From: JACDAN01 sp036554945
Lineage (GTDB): Bacteria; Actinomycetota; Thermoleophilia; Gaiellales; Gaiellaceae
Length of the DNA: 32,374 bases
Assembly: GCA_036554945.1 (NCBI GenBank)
Contig: DATBMH010000021.1
Span: forward strand, 1 to 32,374
Reading direction: 5' to 3'
The position numbers and the translations under genes were made by a program. How positions within the stretch are numbered: position 1 is the stretch's first letter; each line of letters starts with the position of its first letter. Positions 1 to 6,892 of this stretch are shown piece by piece. Below the pieces are notes generated by a model, which was not told the origin of the DNA, ran no database searches, and saw only the letters and a program-made list of their open reading frames with translations.

Positions 1-816
1 CGGGTCGACCCCCGAGAGCCCGAACGAGACGAAGCGCGCACGCGGCTGCAGGCCGAGCCGCTCGACCGCCGCCTCCGAGGCGATCAGGACACCCGCAGCG
101 CCGTCGCAGATCTGGCTCGAGTTCCCCGCCGTGACCTTCCCGTCGGGGAGAAACGCCGGCGCCAGCTCCGCGAGCTTCTCCGCTGACGTATCGCGCCTCG
201 GCGTCTCGTCCACCCCGACCAGGACGCCGGCGTGCGGGTTCGAGACCTCGACGGGCACGATCTCGCGCTCGAACCGGCCCTCGTCGATCGCGGCGACCGC
301 GCGACGGTGCGACTCGAGCGAGTACGCATCGAGCTCCTCGCGCGACAGTCCCCACTCCTCGGCGATCACCTCGGCAGAGATCCCCTGCGGGACGATCTGC
401 CAGCGCTCGAGGAGCTTGTCCGAGAGGTCGCCGCCGTTCGACCCCATCGGCACCCGCGACATCATCTCGACGCCCGCCGAGACGACGACGTCGAGCTGGC
501 CGGACCAGATCGCGGCGGCCGCGTTGAAGTTCGTCTGCATCGAGGAGCCGCACTGCCGGTCGACCGTCGTCCCGCACACGGTCTCGGGCCACCCGGCCAC
601 CATCGGGACCATCCGGCCGATGTTCCAGCCCTGCTCGCCGATCTGGGTGACGCAGCCGAGCTGGACGTCCTCGATCTCGGCCGGGTCGAGCGAGTTGCGC
701 TCCACGAGGCCGTTCAGCACCTGGGCGGCGAGCTCGTCTCCACGAATCGACGAGAGCGCGCCGTTCCTCCGCCCGATCGGGCTGCGGACGGCGTCGACGA
801 CGTAGGCCTCAGGCAT
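1..816 (-). CDS. Thiolase (acetyl-CoA C-acyltransferase), C-terminus beyond window
   Basis: The first 272 residues of a thiolase-superfamily acyltransferase, which would cleave 3-ketoacyl-CoA or condense acyl-CoAs. It begins MPEAYVVDAVRSPIGRRNG, the usual thiolase opening. The nucleophilic cysteine lies in VDRQCGSSMQ, and the GNSSQICDGAA segment of the family is present. The second catalytic cysteine and the GHP/CGG motifs would lie beyond the left edge and cannot be checked. The ATG (814-816) overlaps the TGA of the upstream cyclase gene by 8 nt, so it is translationally coupled to the two hydrolase-cyclases. The sequence resembles lipid or steroid beta-oxidation thiolases, but substrate cannot be assigned. 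Confidence 0.93.
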   Translation of the reverse strand, partial: MPEAYVVDAVRSPIGRRNGALSSIRGDELAAQVLNGLVERNSLDPAEIEDVQLGCVTQIGEQGWNIGRMVPMVAGWPETVCGTTVDRQCGSSMQTNFNAAAAIWSGQLDVVVSAGVEMMSRVPMGSNGGDLSDKLLERWQIVPQGISAEVIAEEWGLSREELDAYSLESHRRAVAAIDEGRFEREIVPVEVSNPHAGVLVGVDETPRRDTSAEKLAELAPAFLPDGKVTAGNSSQICDGAAGVLIASEAAVERLGLQPRARFVSFGLSGVDP

Positions 817-2158
817 CGGTGACAGCGTAGAGACGCCACTCGCCCGGGACGCCTTTCAGCTCGTGAGCGCCGCGGTCATCGAACGCGTGGCCGGACCCCG
901 CGACGAGGTCGCGGACCGTCCCCGAGACGAGGATCTCCCCGGGCCGGGCGAGCGCGGCGACCCGGGAGCCGATCGGCACGGCGATGCCGGCGAGGCCGTT
1001 GTCCGTGCGCTCGCACTCGCCGGTGTGAAGGCCCGCCCGAAGCTGGAGACCGAGGCCCGACACGTCGGCGACGATTGCGCGCGCGCACTCGATGCCTCGT
1101 CCCGGCCCGTCGAACACCGCGAAGAAGCCGTCGCCCGCCGTGTCGATCTCCTCGCCGCGGTACTCGGCGAGCCGCCGCCGCACCACGATGTGGTGGCGGT
1201 CGAGCAGCTGGCGCCAGGCCCGGTCCCCGAGCTGGGCCGCACGTGAGGTCGAGTCGACGATGTCCGTGAAGAGCACGGTCGCCAGCACCCGGTCCGCGCG
1301 GGCGGGCGGCACCGTCGCGCCGGCCAGGGCAGCCGTCTCACGGAGCACGATCTCGTGGGCGTCGTCGTCGGTCCAGTGGTAGATCCCCCTGAACCCGGAC
1401 GGCAGCCCAACGAGACGCGCACCGGCGATCGAGCGCGCGAAGAACTCGCCCGGGCCGCGCTCGGCCTGGCTCGACAGGATCACCGTGGGCACCCGGACGG
1501 CGGGCAGCACCTCGCTGACGTCGGAGTCGATCATCATCCGGAAAAGCGCCAGGGCCGAGCCCGGGCTGAGCCCGCGGCGCATATGTGCGTGGAACCACGC
1601 CCGGAACTCCGGGTCGTCCTGCTTCGTCGGCGCCCAGTCCGCGAGCCGCCGGTCGAGGAACTCGGTCCGGCCCCAGCCCTCCTCGACCTCGGCCAGCGTC
1701 TTCCGCCACTCCTCCTCCGTGGGCGCCCAGGGGTAGTCGTCGGTCCGGTGGCCCTTTGCCGTGGGGTCGATGAGCACGAGGCCCGCCGTCCGCTCCGGAT
1801 ACGTCGCAGCGAACAGCGCGGCGAGTCGCGCTCCCTCCTGCGCCGTCGTGAGGATCGCGCGCTCGGCGCCGACGTCGTCCATGACCGCGCGGAGGTCGTC
1901 CATCCGTGTCTCCAGCGTCGGGACGTCGCGAACCCGGTCCGAAAGGCCTGTCCCGCGCTTGTCCAGCATCGTTACGCGGGCGAAGGACGCCAGGCCCTCG
2001 ATGAATCTCGTCATGAGCGGCTGCTCCCAGACGGACAGCAGGTCGCCCGCGAAGCCTCGCGGAAAGACGACGTCGACCGGGCCGTCGCCGACCGACTCGT
2101 AGGCGATCGCGACGTCGCCGCTGCGCGCGTAGCGGATGTCCCGCGGCCCGTCCGTCAT
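809..2158 (-). CDS. Alpha/beta-hydrolase-like and class III nucleotide cyclase fusion, degenerate copy
   Basis: A 449-residue protein with an N-terminal alpha/beta-hydrolase fold (about 10-275) and a C-terminal class III adenylate/guanylate cyclase domain (about 280-445). The architecture resembles mycobacterial Rv1900c. The hydrolase nucleophile elbow reads TTAQEGA, so Gln107 stands where the paralogue next door has Ser, and the usual acid/His segment is also altered; esterase activity is unlikely. In the cyclase domain both metal Asp sites are kept (FTDIVDST, DTAGDG). The transition-state Asn-Arg motif reads IAVPIGSR, with Pro in place of Asn. The start ATG overlaps the upstream TGA (ATGA, 2155-2158). 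Its own TGA overlaps the thiolase ATG. It may be a pseudoenzyme or partner subunit of the paralogue (inference). Confidence 0.9.
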   Translation of the reverse strand: MTDGPRDIRYARSGDVAIAYESVGDGPVDVVFPRGFAGDLLSVWEQPLMTRFIEGLASFARVTMLDKRGTGLSDRVRDVPTLETRMDDLRAVMDDVGAERAILTTAQEGARLAALFAATYPERTAGLVLIDPTAKGHRTDDYPWAPTEEEWRKTLAEVEEGWGRTEFLDRRLADWAPTKQDDPEFRAWFHAHMRRGLSPGSALALFRMMIDSDVSEVLPAVRVPTVILSSQAERGPGEFFARSIAGARLVGLPSGFRGIYHWTDDDAHEIVLRETAALAGATVPPARADRVLATVLFTDIVDSTSRAAQLGDRAWRQLLDRHHIVVRRRLAEYRGEEIDTAGDGFFAVFDGPGRGIECARAIVADVSGLGLQLRAGLHTGECERTDNGLAGIAVPIGSRVAALARPGEILVSGTVRDLVAGSGHAFDDRGAHELKGVPGEWRLYAVTDA

Positions 2159-3474
2159 CCCGCGACTGCGTACAGGCGCCATTCCCCCGGCACGTCCTTC
2201 AGCTCCCGGGCGCCGCGGTCCTCGAACTCGAGCCCGGAGCCGACGACCAGGTCTCTCACGGTCCCGGAGACGAGCACCTCGCCCGGACCGGCCGCGGCGG
2301 AGATCCTGGAGCCGATGTGCACCGCGATCCCGCGCACGGAATCGGACACCGCCTCGACCTCGCCCGTGTGGACGCCTGCGCGAACCTGGAGGCCCAGCTG
2401 GCGGAGACCGTCGCGGACGGCCAGCGCGCACCGGACCGCTCGCGCCGGGCCGTCGAACGTCGCCAGGAACCCGTCGCCGGCTGTGTCGACCTCGTGGCCG
2501 CGGAAGCGACGGAGCTCGCGCCGCACGGTCTGGTGATGCTGCTCGAGGAGGCTTCCCCACTTCCGGTCGCCGAGCTCCGCTGCGCGGCTGGTCGACCCGA
2601 CGATGTCCGTGAAGAGAACCGTCGCGAGGACGCGGTCCACATCCGGTCCGCGACGGACTCCGGTGAGGAACTCCTCGACCTCGTCGACGATCTCGTCCGG
2701 GTCCATGAACGGCGAGTGATCCTCGCCGTCGAGCTCGACGAACCTCGCGCCGGGGATCCGCTCCGCGATGTAGCGACCCTCTTCCAGGCGCGAATCACGG
2801 TCTCCGGTGCGGTGGATCACGAGCGTCGGGACGTGGATCGCGGCGAGGATGCCCCGAACGTCGATGTTGCTGTTCATGAGGATCAGCGCCTTCGCGGCGC
2901 CCGGGCTCGCCGCGGCGCGTGCGCGACTCCGCCACCACTCCATCTCCGCGTCCGACGCGTTCGGCGCCATGGTCCCGAGGTCGGCCTCGGCGCCCCACTC
3001 GCGCTCGACGGCGTCGGCGTACGCCTGACGCTCCTCCCACGTCGCCGACCACGGATAGTCGTCGTCGGGGTCGCGGCGCTTCGCATACGTCCCGTACAGC
3101 ACGAGGGAGGTGATCCGCTCCGGATACGTCGCCGCGAAGAGCATCGAGAGCGGCCCGCCCTCCGAGTACCCGATCAGCGCGGCCCGCTCGCTGCCGGCGG
3201 CGTCCATCACGGCCCTGACGTCGTCCATGCGGGTTTCGAGATCCGGAAGGTCGCCGGGCCGGTCGGAGAGGCCCGTTCCGCGCTTGTCAAACCGGATCAG
3301 CCGCGAAAACGACGCGAGGCGCTCGAGCATGTGGGCGTAACCGGGCCCCTGCCAGTCGATCTCGAGGTGCGAGATGAAGCCGGGCACGAGCACGAGGTCC
3401 AGCGGCCCGTCACCCGCGACCTGGTAGGCGATGTTGAGGTCACCGCTCTTCGCGTAGCGGGTCTCCGGCGGCAT
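2155..3474 (-). CDS. Alpha/beta-hydrolase and class III nucleotide cyclase fusion, intact hydrolase
   Basis: A 439-residue paralogue of the downstream gene. The hydrolase domain (about 1-270) has a proper elbow, IGYSEGG with Ser104, a likely acid in RTGDRDS, and the His in GEDHSPF, so the triad looks complete. The cyclase domain (about 275-437) keeps FTDIVGST and DTAGDG for the two metals. The substrate-selecting Lys and Asp of mammalian adenylate cyclases are replaced (EVDTAGD; SVRG), and the Asn of the N-x3-R motif is His (IAVHIGSR). Similar non-canonical sites occur in active bacterial enzymes such as Rv1900c. The ATG at 3474 was chosen; an in-frame TTG at 3483 would add three residues. 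It is the first gene of the cyclase-cyclase-thiolase operon, only 11 nt from the divergent aldehyde dehydrogenase start. Confidence 0.91.
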   Translation of the reverse strand: MPPETRYAKSGDLNIAYQVAGDGPLDLVLVPGFISHLEIDWQGPGYAHMLERLASFSRLIRFDKRGTGLSDRPGDLPDLETRMDDVRAVMDAAGSERAALIGYSEGGPLSMLFAATYPERITSLVLYGTYAKRRDPDDDYPWSATWEERQAYADAVEREWGAEADLGTMAPNASDAEMEWWRSRARAAASPGAAKALILMNSNIDVRGILAAIHVPTLVIHRTGDRDSRLEEGRYIAERIPGARFVELDGEDHSPFMDPDEIVDEVEEFLTGVRRGPDVDRVLATVLFTDIVGSTSRAAELGDRKWGSLLEQHHQTVRRELRRFRGHEVDTAGDGFLATFDGPARAVRCALAVRDGLRQLGLQVRAGVHTGEVEAVSDSVRGIAVHIGSRISAAAGPGEVLVSGTVRDLVVGSGLEFEDRGARELKDVPGEWRLYAVAG

Positions 3475-3479
3475 AGGCT
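3474..3479 (+). promoter_or_regulatory. Candidate -10 box (TAGGCT) for leaderless ALDH transcript
   Basis: TAGGCT fits the actinobacterial TANNNT -10 pattern and ends 6 nt before the ATG at 3486, placing the expected transcription start on the start codon. No convincing -35 is seen, and the box overlaps the start codon of the divergent gene. Confidence 0.4.
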
Positions 3480-3485
3480 TCAACT

Positions 3486-4913
3486 ATGGCGGTCACGGCA
3501 ACCGAGAGGAAGCTGCTGATCGGCGGCGACTGGGTCGAGACCGGCGAGTGGCAGGAGGTGCGCTCGCCCTACTCGGGCGACGTCGTCGCGCGGGTCGCCA
3601 AGGCGGGAGCGGACGAGGCGCGGCGCGCCGTGGACGCCGCCGCGGCGGCCATGGAGGAGCCGCTGCCGGCGCACAAGCGCGCGGAGATCCTCGTGCGCGT
3701 CGCCGGCGCCCTCGGCCGCCGCCACGACGAGGTCGCCCGGCAGATCTCGGACGAGGCGGGGAAGCCGATGAAGGCCGCGCGGGTCGAGGCGAGCCGGGCC
3801 ATGTCCACCTACACCTTCGCCGCCGTCGAGGCGCGGAAGCTCGCCGGCGACATGGTCCCGATGGACGCATCCCAGGCCGGCGAGGGGAAGCTGGCCTTCA
3901 CGCTCCGCCGGCCGCTCGGCGTCGTCGGCGCGATCAGCCCGTTCAACTTCCCGCTGAACCTCGTGGCGCACAAGATCGCGCCAGCGCTGGCCGCCGGCTG
4001 CGCCGTCGTGCTGAAGCCGGCAAGCCAGACGCCGCTTTCGGCGCTGCTCCTCGCGGAGCTCGAGGACGAAGCGGGCCTGCCGCCCGGCTGGCTCAACGTC
4101 CTCGTCGGGCCCTCGTCCGAGATCGGGGACGTGCTCGTCGAGGACGAGCGCGTGAAGGTGATCACGTTCACGGGGTCGAGCGGCGTCGGCTGGAAGCTGG
4201 CGGAGCGCTCGCCCCGTAAGCGCGTGAACCTCGAGCTCGGCAACTCGACGCCGCTGATCGTCGAGGCGGACGCCGACCTCGACGCCGCGGTGGCCGCGAC
4301 CGCCGCGAACGGCTTCTCCTTCGCGGGCCAGAGCTGCATCTCGATCCAGCGCGTGTACGTCCAGGACTCCGTGTACGACGAGTTCGTCTCGGCGCTCGTC
4401 CCGAAGGTGGATGCGCTGAAGGTCGGCGATCCCGCGGAGGAGGATACGGACGTCGGCCCGGTGATCGACGCGGACGCGCGGGACCGCATCCTCGAGTGGA
4501 TCGAGGAGGCACGGACTAGCGGGGCGAAGGTCCTCACGGGCGGGGACCTGGACGGCGAGCTCATCCGCCCCACGGTCATCGCGAACGCGGCGCCCGACCA
4601 GAAGGTCTCCTGCGAGGAGGTCTTCGGCCCCGTCGTCACCGTCAACCGCTACGGCACGATCGACGAGGCGATCGAGCTCGCAAACGGGACGCAGTACGGG
4701 CTCCAGGGCGGCATCTTCACCGCCAGCCTCCGGACCGCGCTGAAAGCGGCTCACGAGCTCGAGTTCGGCGGTGTCACCGTCAACGAGGCGCCCACGTACC
4801 GCGCGGACCAGATGCCCTACGGCGGCGTGAAGGAGTCCGGCAACACGAAGGAAGGCCCGGCCTACGCGGTCCGGGAGCTCACGGACGAGCGCCTCGTCGT
4901 CATCGACCTCTAG
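3486..4913 (+). CDS. NAD(P)-dependent aldehyde dehydrogenase, lactaldehyde/GAPN-like group
   Basis: A 475-residue ALDH-superfamily enzyme that oxidises an aldehyde to its acid. Visible motifs are SPFNFPLN near 151, VVLKPAS near 174, the nucleotide-site FTGSSGVG near 228, the general-base Glu250 in VNLELGN, and catalytic Cys284 in AGQSCISIQRV. The GQSCISIQR context and the ELGNSTPLIV loop resemble the lactaldehyde/phosphonoacetaldehyde/y4uC-like ALDH group rather than betaine-aldehyde dehydrogenases. The C-terminal PYGGVKESGN motif is present, and the length is normal. It stands alone in front of the zinc-ribbon pair and shares an 11-nt divergent spacer with the cyclase operon. The physiological substrate is unknown. 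Confidence 0.93.
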   Translation: MAVTATERKLLIGGDWVETGEWQEVRSPYSGDVVARVAKAGADEARRAVDAAAAAMEEPLPAHKRAEILVRVAGALGRRHDEVARQISDEAGKPMKAARVEASRAMSTYTFAAVEARKLAGDMVPMDASQAGEGKLAFTLRRPLGVVGAISPFNFPLNLVAHKIAPALAAGCAVVLKPASQTPLSALLLAELEDEAGLPPGWLNVLVGPSSEIGDVLVEDERVKVITFTGSSGVGWKLAERSPRKRVNLELGNSTPLIVEADADLDAAVAATAANGFSFAGQSCISIQRVYVQDSVYDEFVSALVPKVDALKVGDPAEEDTDVGPVIDADARDRILEWIEEARTSGAKVLTGGDLDGELIRPTVIANAAPDQKVSCEEVFGPVVTVNRYGTIDEAIELANGTQYGLQGGIFTASLRTALKAAHELEFGGVTVNEAPTYRADQMPYGGVKESGNTKEGPAYAVRELTDERLVVIDL

Positions 4914-4941
4914 CACCATCAGCGCCGACAGCGCCGTTCGC

Positions 4942-4947
4942 TAGATT
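4942..4947 (+). promoter_or_regulatory. Candidate -10 box (TAGATT) before zinc-ribbon gene
   Basis: TAGATT fits TANNNT and ends 9 nt before the ATG at 4957. It lies in the 43-nt gap after the aldehyde dehydrogenase and predicts an mRNA with a leader of zero to three nucleotides. Confidence 0.35.
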
Positions 4948-4956
4948 CGACGCGAG

Positions 4957-5454
4957 ATGGCACGCCTGTGGCCGTTCGGCCGATCTCGCTCCGAGCCGCG
5001 TCGCGCGTCCACTCCGGGCGCGCTGAAGCGCGAGCGCCGCGCCCTCGTCCGCGAGCGCGAGCAGCTCGTCCGCGACCTCGGCGGGATCGTCTACGAGATG
5101 TTCCGGCTCGACCGCTTCCGCGTCGAGCTCGTGACCGACCGGTGCCGGACGCTCGTCGCGATCGACGACCGCATCGACGAGATCGACGCGTTGCTCTCGT
5201 CCGCCACGAGGTCCGGGCCGCGCTGCGAGTGCGGCGCCCCGATCCCGTGGGGCGCGCACTTCTGCCAGAACTGCGGCCGGCCCGCCGGGCCGAGGCCTGT
5301 CGTCGCCTGCGCCCGCTGCGGCGCGCCGCTGCCGGCGGACGTCCGGTTCTGCAGCAGCTGCGGGACACCGGTCGACCTCGGCGCCGAGGTTCCCGAGGAC
5401 ACGGAGCCCGACGGCGAGCCGGTCAACGCAACCGCCGCGGGCCGCGAGGCGTGA
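4957..5454 (+). CDS. Double zinc-ribbon protein with N-terminal coiled coil
   Basis: A 165-residue soluble protein of unknown function. Residues about 22-85 are highly charged and heptad-like (RERRALVREREQLVRDL and onward), suggesting a coiled coil. Two tandem zinc ribbons follow. The first uses Cys90, Cys92, Cys103 and Cys106, with a CxC rather than CxxC knuckle. The second uses Cys118, Cys121, Cys132 and Cys135 (CARCGAP...FCSSCGTP). The tail is acidic. The TGA overlaps the GTG of the next gene, which also begins with a zinc ribbon, so the two are probably co-translated and may form one complex. The ribbons more likely mediate protein contacts than DNA binding. Confidence 0.85.
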   Translation: MARLWPFGRSRSEPRRASTPGALKRERRALVREREQLVRDLGGIVYEMFRLDRFRVELVTDRCRTLVAIDDRIDEIDALLSSATRSGPRCECGAPIPWGAHFCQNCGRPAGPRPVVACARCGAPLPADVRFCSSCGTPVDLGAEVPEDTEPDGEPVNATAAGREA

Positions 5455-6122
5455 GCCAGCGCGAGACCCAGTGCCCGCGCTGCGGCGCGACGGTCGAGCC
5501 GCTCCAGGAGTACTGCGTCGAGTGCGGCCTCCGGGTGCGCGGCGGCGGCGTCGTCCCCGCGCTCGCGAGCGGCTGGCAGCGGCGGCTCCACTGGTACCCG
5601 GGCGACTGGGTCTGGCCGTCGCTCCTCGCGCTCGTCGTCGCGGCGATCGCCGCGGCCGGCGCGATCTGGTGGACGCGCGACGCGAGCCCCTCGGCCGGCA
5701 CCACCGTCGTCGGCGACACCGCACCGCTGCCGACGGTCGCGACGACCGAGACCGTCCCGACCACGGCGCCGCAGGCAACGGTCCCGACCCAGACCCGGCC
5801 GACGACCACCGCACCCCGCCCACGGCCGGCGCGGCGCGCGCTGATCGAGTGGCCGCAAGGGCGGAACGGCTGGACCCTGGTCCTCGTCTCCCTGCCCACC
5901 TCGGGCGGCCGTCCGGCCGCGGTCGGCCGGGCGCGCGAGGCGATCCGGGCGGGCCTGAGCGAGGTCGGTGTGCTCCAGTCCTCCGACTACGCGAGCCTCC
6001 ACCCCGGCTACTACGTCGTCTTCGCCGGCGTCTACCCGACGATCGGCGCCGCCCAGGAGGCGGTCGCGAAGGCAGCCGAGGCCGGCTACGAGAACGCGTA
6101 CGCCCGAAGGGTCACCTCGTAA
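5451..6122 (+). CDS. Zinc-ribbon, single-TM protein with C-terminal SPOR-like domain
   Basis: A 223-residue membrane protein. A cytoplasmic zinc ribbon (Cys8, Cys11, Cys22, Cys25; CPRCGA...YCVECG) is followed by one membrane segment at about 53-75 (WVWPSLLALVVAAIAAAGAI). A Thr/Pro-rich linker (about 80-128) leads to an extracytoplasmic SPOR-like domain (about 140-222) with YYVVFAGVYPTIGAAQEAVAKA near its end. SPOR domains bind denuded peptidoglycan at division sites in other bacteria. The GTG start at 5451 is inferred from the GTGA overlap with the preceding gene, and it places the first ribbon at the very N-terminus. Together with its neighbour it looks like a cell-envelope or division-associated pair (inference). 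Confidence 0.85.
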   Translation: MSQRETQCPRCGATVEPLQEYCVECGLRVRGGGVVPALASGWQRRLHWYPGDWVWPSLLALVVAAIAAAGAIWWTRDASPSAGTTVVGDTAPLPTVATTETVPTTAPQATVPTQTRPTTTAPRPRPARRALIEWPQGRNGWTLVLVSLPTSGGRPAAVGRAREAIRAGLSEVGVLQSSDYASLHPGYYVVFAGVYPTIGAAQEAVAKAAEAGYENAYARRVTS

Positions 6123-6127
6123 CGCCG

Positions 6128-6150
6128 ACGAACGGGCTTTGCCCGTTCGT
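6128..6150 (+). terminator. Strong hairpin after SPOR-domain gene
   Basis: A perfect 10-bp stem (ACGAACGGGC / GCCCGTTCGT) with a TTT loop starts 6 nt after the TAA at 6122. No U-tract follows, so it is either an intrinsic terminator of the high-GC type or an mRNA 3'-end stabiliser. Confidence 0.6.
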
Positions 6151-6196
6151 CCACCGCGGCATCGGGTGAAGGAACCACGACAGGGCTGTGGGCCGC

Positions 6197-6254
6197 GCGT
6201 CGCGAAGCGACGCCCGGCTTCATCCGGTCGCTGAAAGTCGCGAGACTCTCAGCG
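6197..6254. repeat. Two further hairpins in the convergent intergenic region
   Basis: Hairpin one (6197-6213) has a 7-bp perfect stem GCGTCGC / GCGACGC with a GAA loop. Hairpin two (6229-6254) has a 6-bp stem CGCTGA / TCAGCG, one A-C mismatch, a 4-bp stem AGTC / GACT and a GCGA (GNRA-type) loop. No start codon with a plausible reading frame was seen here. The second half resembles 32216-32238. Confidence 0.55.
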
Positions 6255-6274
6255 AAAAGCCGCCGCAAGGCGGC
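6255..6274 (-). terminator. Rho-independent terminator of the 147/148-aa gene
   Basis: Read on the minus strand, a GCCGCC / GGCGGC 6-bp stem with a 4-nt loop is followed by TTTT. The stem starts on the last base of the stop codon at 6274-6276, so termination is expected immediately after translation ends. Confidence 0.7.
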
Positions 6275-6720
6275 TAGGCGGCGGCGTCTGCGAGGTGCTG
6301 GTGCGACGGGCAGTACTCGCGCTCGGGGAGCGGCGTGCGCTGGCACGGCTTGCCTTTGCGCGTCGTCGCCCGGCAGCGCGGGACGCCGCCGTCGAAGGCG
6401 CCGGCCTCGATCTGCTCCGTGATGAAGGCGACCGCAGCCGCCACGCCCTCCTCGACCGCCCAGGCGACCTGCGCCTGCGCCCGAATCGGGAAGTAGCGGC
6501 GGATGTCCTGGAAAAGCGCCCGCTCGGGCTTCGAGAAGTAGAGCGGGTCCTTGGCGAGCCGCTCCATCGTGTCCTCGCAGGCCGCGAGCACTTCGCGGCG
6601 GTACTCGAGCTGCGTCTCGCGGGAGACGTGCGGGTCGATGAGATCTTTGATCGAGCGATAAATCGCCCGTGAGTACTGATACATGCGGCTCTGGATTACG
6701 AGTTTCTGGGCGTCCATCAC
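6274..6720 (-). CDS. Conserved-looking hypothetical protein with C-terminal Cys3-His motif
   Basis: A 148-residue protein from a GTG at 6720 (147 from the adjacent ATG at 6717). GAGGAG ten bases before the GTG favours the GTG. Residues 1-100 are alpha-helical and soluble. The C-terminus carries a C-x9-C-x10-C-x2-H motif (RCRATTRKGKPCQRT, then EYCPSHQ), a small zinc-binding knuckle seen at the ends of many otherwise unrelated bacterial proteins. I do not recognise the N-terminal family. It ends in an intrinsic terminator and diverges from the fused PafBC regulator across 172 bp with a dyad in between, so it could be a target of that regulator (inference only). Confidence 0.78.
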   Translation of the reverse strand: MMDAQKLVIQSRMYQYSRAIYRSIKDLIDPHVSRETQLEYRREVLAACEDTMERLAKDPLYFSKPERALFQDIRRYFPIRAQAQVAWAVEEGVAAAVAFITEQIEAGAFDGGVPRCRATTRKGKPCQRTPLPEREYCPSHQHLADAAA

Positions 6721-6756
6721 TAGGTATCAGCTCCTCGATTAATGCCCCGCAAACGT

Positions 6757-6777
6757 CTGTTAAGCGCGCTTTAACAG
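6757..6777. promoter_or_regulatory. Dyad operator candidate between hypothetical gene and pafBC
   Basis: CTGTTAA-N7-TTAACAG is a perfect 7-bp inverted repeat with a GCGCGCT spacer, unusually AT-rich for this genome. It lies about 37 nt upstream of the minus-strand start codon, downstream of the candidate minus-strand -10, where a repressor would block transcription. The arms could alternatively form an RNA hairpin in the leader. Confidence 0.5.
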
Positions 6778-6801
6778 CTCTTTCACCGCGGTCTGGGGCG
6801 G

Positions 6802-6831
6802 AGCATAACGCAGTTACCGCCGCTGTTACAA
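6802..6831 (-). promoter_or_regulatory. Candidate promoter for the 147/148-aa gene
   Basis: On the minus strand TTGTAA (plus 6826-6831) and TATGCT (plus 6802-6807) are separated by 18 bp. Each matches the sigma-70-type consensus at four of six positions. The remainder of 6721-6892 shows no gene. Confidence 0.35.
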
Positions 6832-6892
6832 AGTCGCCGCGGAACTTGTCTGGAACGGCAACAGAGGGCGATCGGCAAGAATAGGCCGCCCC

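Noticed and set aside
2159..2560. A longer N-terminal extension of the 809-2158 cyclase gene.
   Set aside because: The upstream in-frame residues are low-complexity Arg/Gly/Pro text overlapping the real cyclase domain of the neighbour. The ATGA overlap at 2155-2158 gives a start matching the paralogue.
3480..4919. A 479-codon open frame on the minus strand opposite the aldehyde dehydrogenase.
   Set aside because: It is antisense to a gene with clear catalytic motifs, has no recognisable domain, and is typical of high-GC shadow frames.
6846..6868. A RecA-independent DNA-damage promoter (TTGTC-type) upstream of pafBC.
   Set aside because: Only TTGTC matches; the next bases and the expected TANNNT after an 8-nt gap are absent.
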